Of a DNA stretch of 64,000 bases, positions 63,472 to 64,000 are shown piece by piece; position 1 is the stretch's first letter; the number at the start of each line of letters is the position of its first letter. The notes beneath the pieces are model-generated. The model saw only the letters and a list, made by a program, of their open reading frames with translations, was not told the origin of the DNA and ran no database searches. Position numbers and translations under genes: made by a program. Source of the DNA: Vibrio gallaecicus (GTDB lineage Bacteria > Pseudomonadota > Gammaproteobacteria > Enterobacterales > Vibrionaceae); NCBI RefSeq assembly GCF_024347495.1, contig NZ_AP025491.1:682001-746000 (forward strand), written 5' to 3'.

Positions 63472-63617
63472 ATTGATATTTAGATTAATAGTAGCCACTT
63501 TTAAAATGGTTCAACATGCTCAGAAATATCCGAAGGTTAGTTTCAGATTTTCCTACTTGTGTTCAGTCAAGAGAAGACTTACCTTGCACGCCCTTAATAA
63601 ATTAGATTTGGTCAACA

Positions 63618-64000
63618 ATGAACAGACTACTTATATTACTATTAGCTTTTTCTTCGTGCTCACTAGCGTCAGTAATTGAACGCCCTACACACGTTTTCGA
63701 GCAGTTTGACGAAAGCCGCTATAGTTGGCTCCCACACTACGATGAGCATTTATTCAATACACACATAAATGACGATGCAGCAAAGTTCATTTCAGAAAAT
63801 GAGCTTCAAAGGTACGTGAAGCTCAGATTCAGAAACTTCGTCAAAGACTTAAAGCTCAAAGAAAATATCGAACACCAAGCCCATAACTATATGGATGTAA
63901 GCATCGACTTGTATAAATACAACGACACATTAGACATCTACTTTGGCATGATGTCGTTCAAAATAACCCATTCCATCAATTGGGAAAATAGCAACGCCGC
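63618..64000 (+). CDS. Exported protein of unknown function (3' end outside window)
   Basis: Starts at ATG 63618 with a signal peptide (MNRLLILLLAFSSCSLAS) and continues open for 127 codons to the window end. Visible features are HVFEQFDESRYSWLPHYDEH and LYKYNDTLDIYFGMM. No family recognised. Probably the first chromosomal gene beyond the insertion hotspot. Confidence 0.7.
   Translation, partial: MNRLLILLLAFSSCSLASVIERPTHVFEQFDESRYSWLPHYDEHLFNTHINDDAAKFISENELQRYVKLRFRNFVKDLKLKENIEHQAHNYMDVSIDLYKYNDTLDIYFGMMSFKITHSINWENSNA

Overview
The window looks like the secondary chromosome (chromosome 2) of a Vibrio species, AT-rich and close to the replication terminus. The order nrdD-nrdG-aminotransferase, pntAB and the vxrABC two-component operon is what I recall from chromosome 2 of V. 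cholerae, and dif2 lies just after vxr there. Several dif-like XerC/XerD sites occur here right after that operon. Species assignment is inference; no rRNA or tRNA gene was seen.

Core region (1-30.9 kb): a truncated exonuclease/endonuclease/phosphatase gene; the anaerobic ribonucleotide reductase pair nrdDG behind a perfect FNR box and two NrdR-like boxes; a MATE exporter whose stop codon lies inside a 13-copy 9-bp repeat, divergent from an AraC regulator; an aromatic/aspartate aminotransferase; a lipoprotein of the zinc-protease family; ybiT; a chemoreceptor; small envelope proteins; cobQ-modABC; a c-di-GMP neighbourhood (two GGDEF proteins, a ComFB-like protein, a HlyU-family protein); pntAB; vxrABC plus a TraF-family protein; yoaH; and a periplasmic binding protein.

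dif array (30.9-44.3 kb): dif-like site A, a 1.5-kb mini-element (DUF3653-like gene and two exported proteins), dif-like site B, then an 11.8-kb filamentous (inovirus-like) prophage ending in a canonical 28-bp dif (site C) that overlaps the last codons of the phage repressor. The prophage has a DUF3653-like gene, repressor, replication protein, ssDNA-binding protein, small virion proteins, pIII-like adhesin, pVI-like protein, Zot and a secretin. It also carries an extra antisense cassette: a DNA methyltransferase, two uncharacterised proteins and a membrane-anchored DUF2726 nuclease-like protein, possibly a restriction-like system.

Defence and integrative-element region (44.3-63.5 kb): immediately beside dif C lies a four-gene module, intA-tfp-intB-srap, matching strand-biased circularizing integrative elements (SE). 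It is followed by a divergent regulator pair, an unknown gene, and a compact three-gene graspetide cluster: a precursor with three threonine/acid-rich core repeats, an ATP-grasp macrocyclase and a three-helix membrane protein. Next come a 1562-residue nuclease-STAND ATPase (Avs-like) on the other strand, a frameshifted IS3-family element, and an ApeA-like HEPN abortive-infection gene. The last is convergent with a third DUF3653-like gene carrying its own dif-like site, in inverted orientation. The window ends in a partial gene encoding an exported protein.

Together, the chromosome-2 terminus has acted as an insertion hotspot where Xer-dependent elements and an SE-like element have piled up defence-type cargo. 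The best candidates for undescribed biology are the graspetide-membrane protein operon and the methyltransferase cassette in the filamentous prophage.
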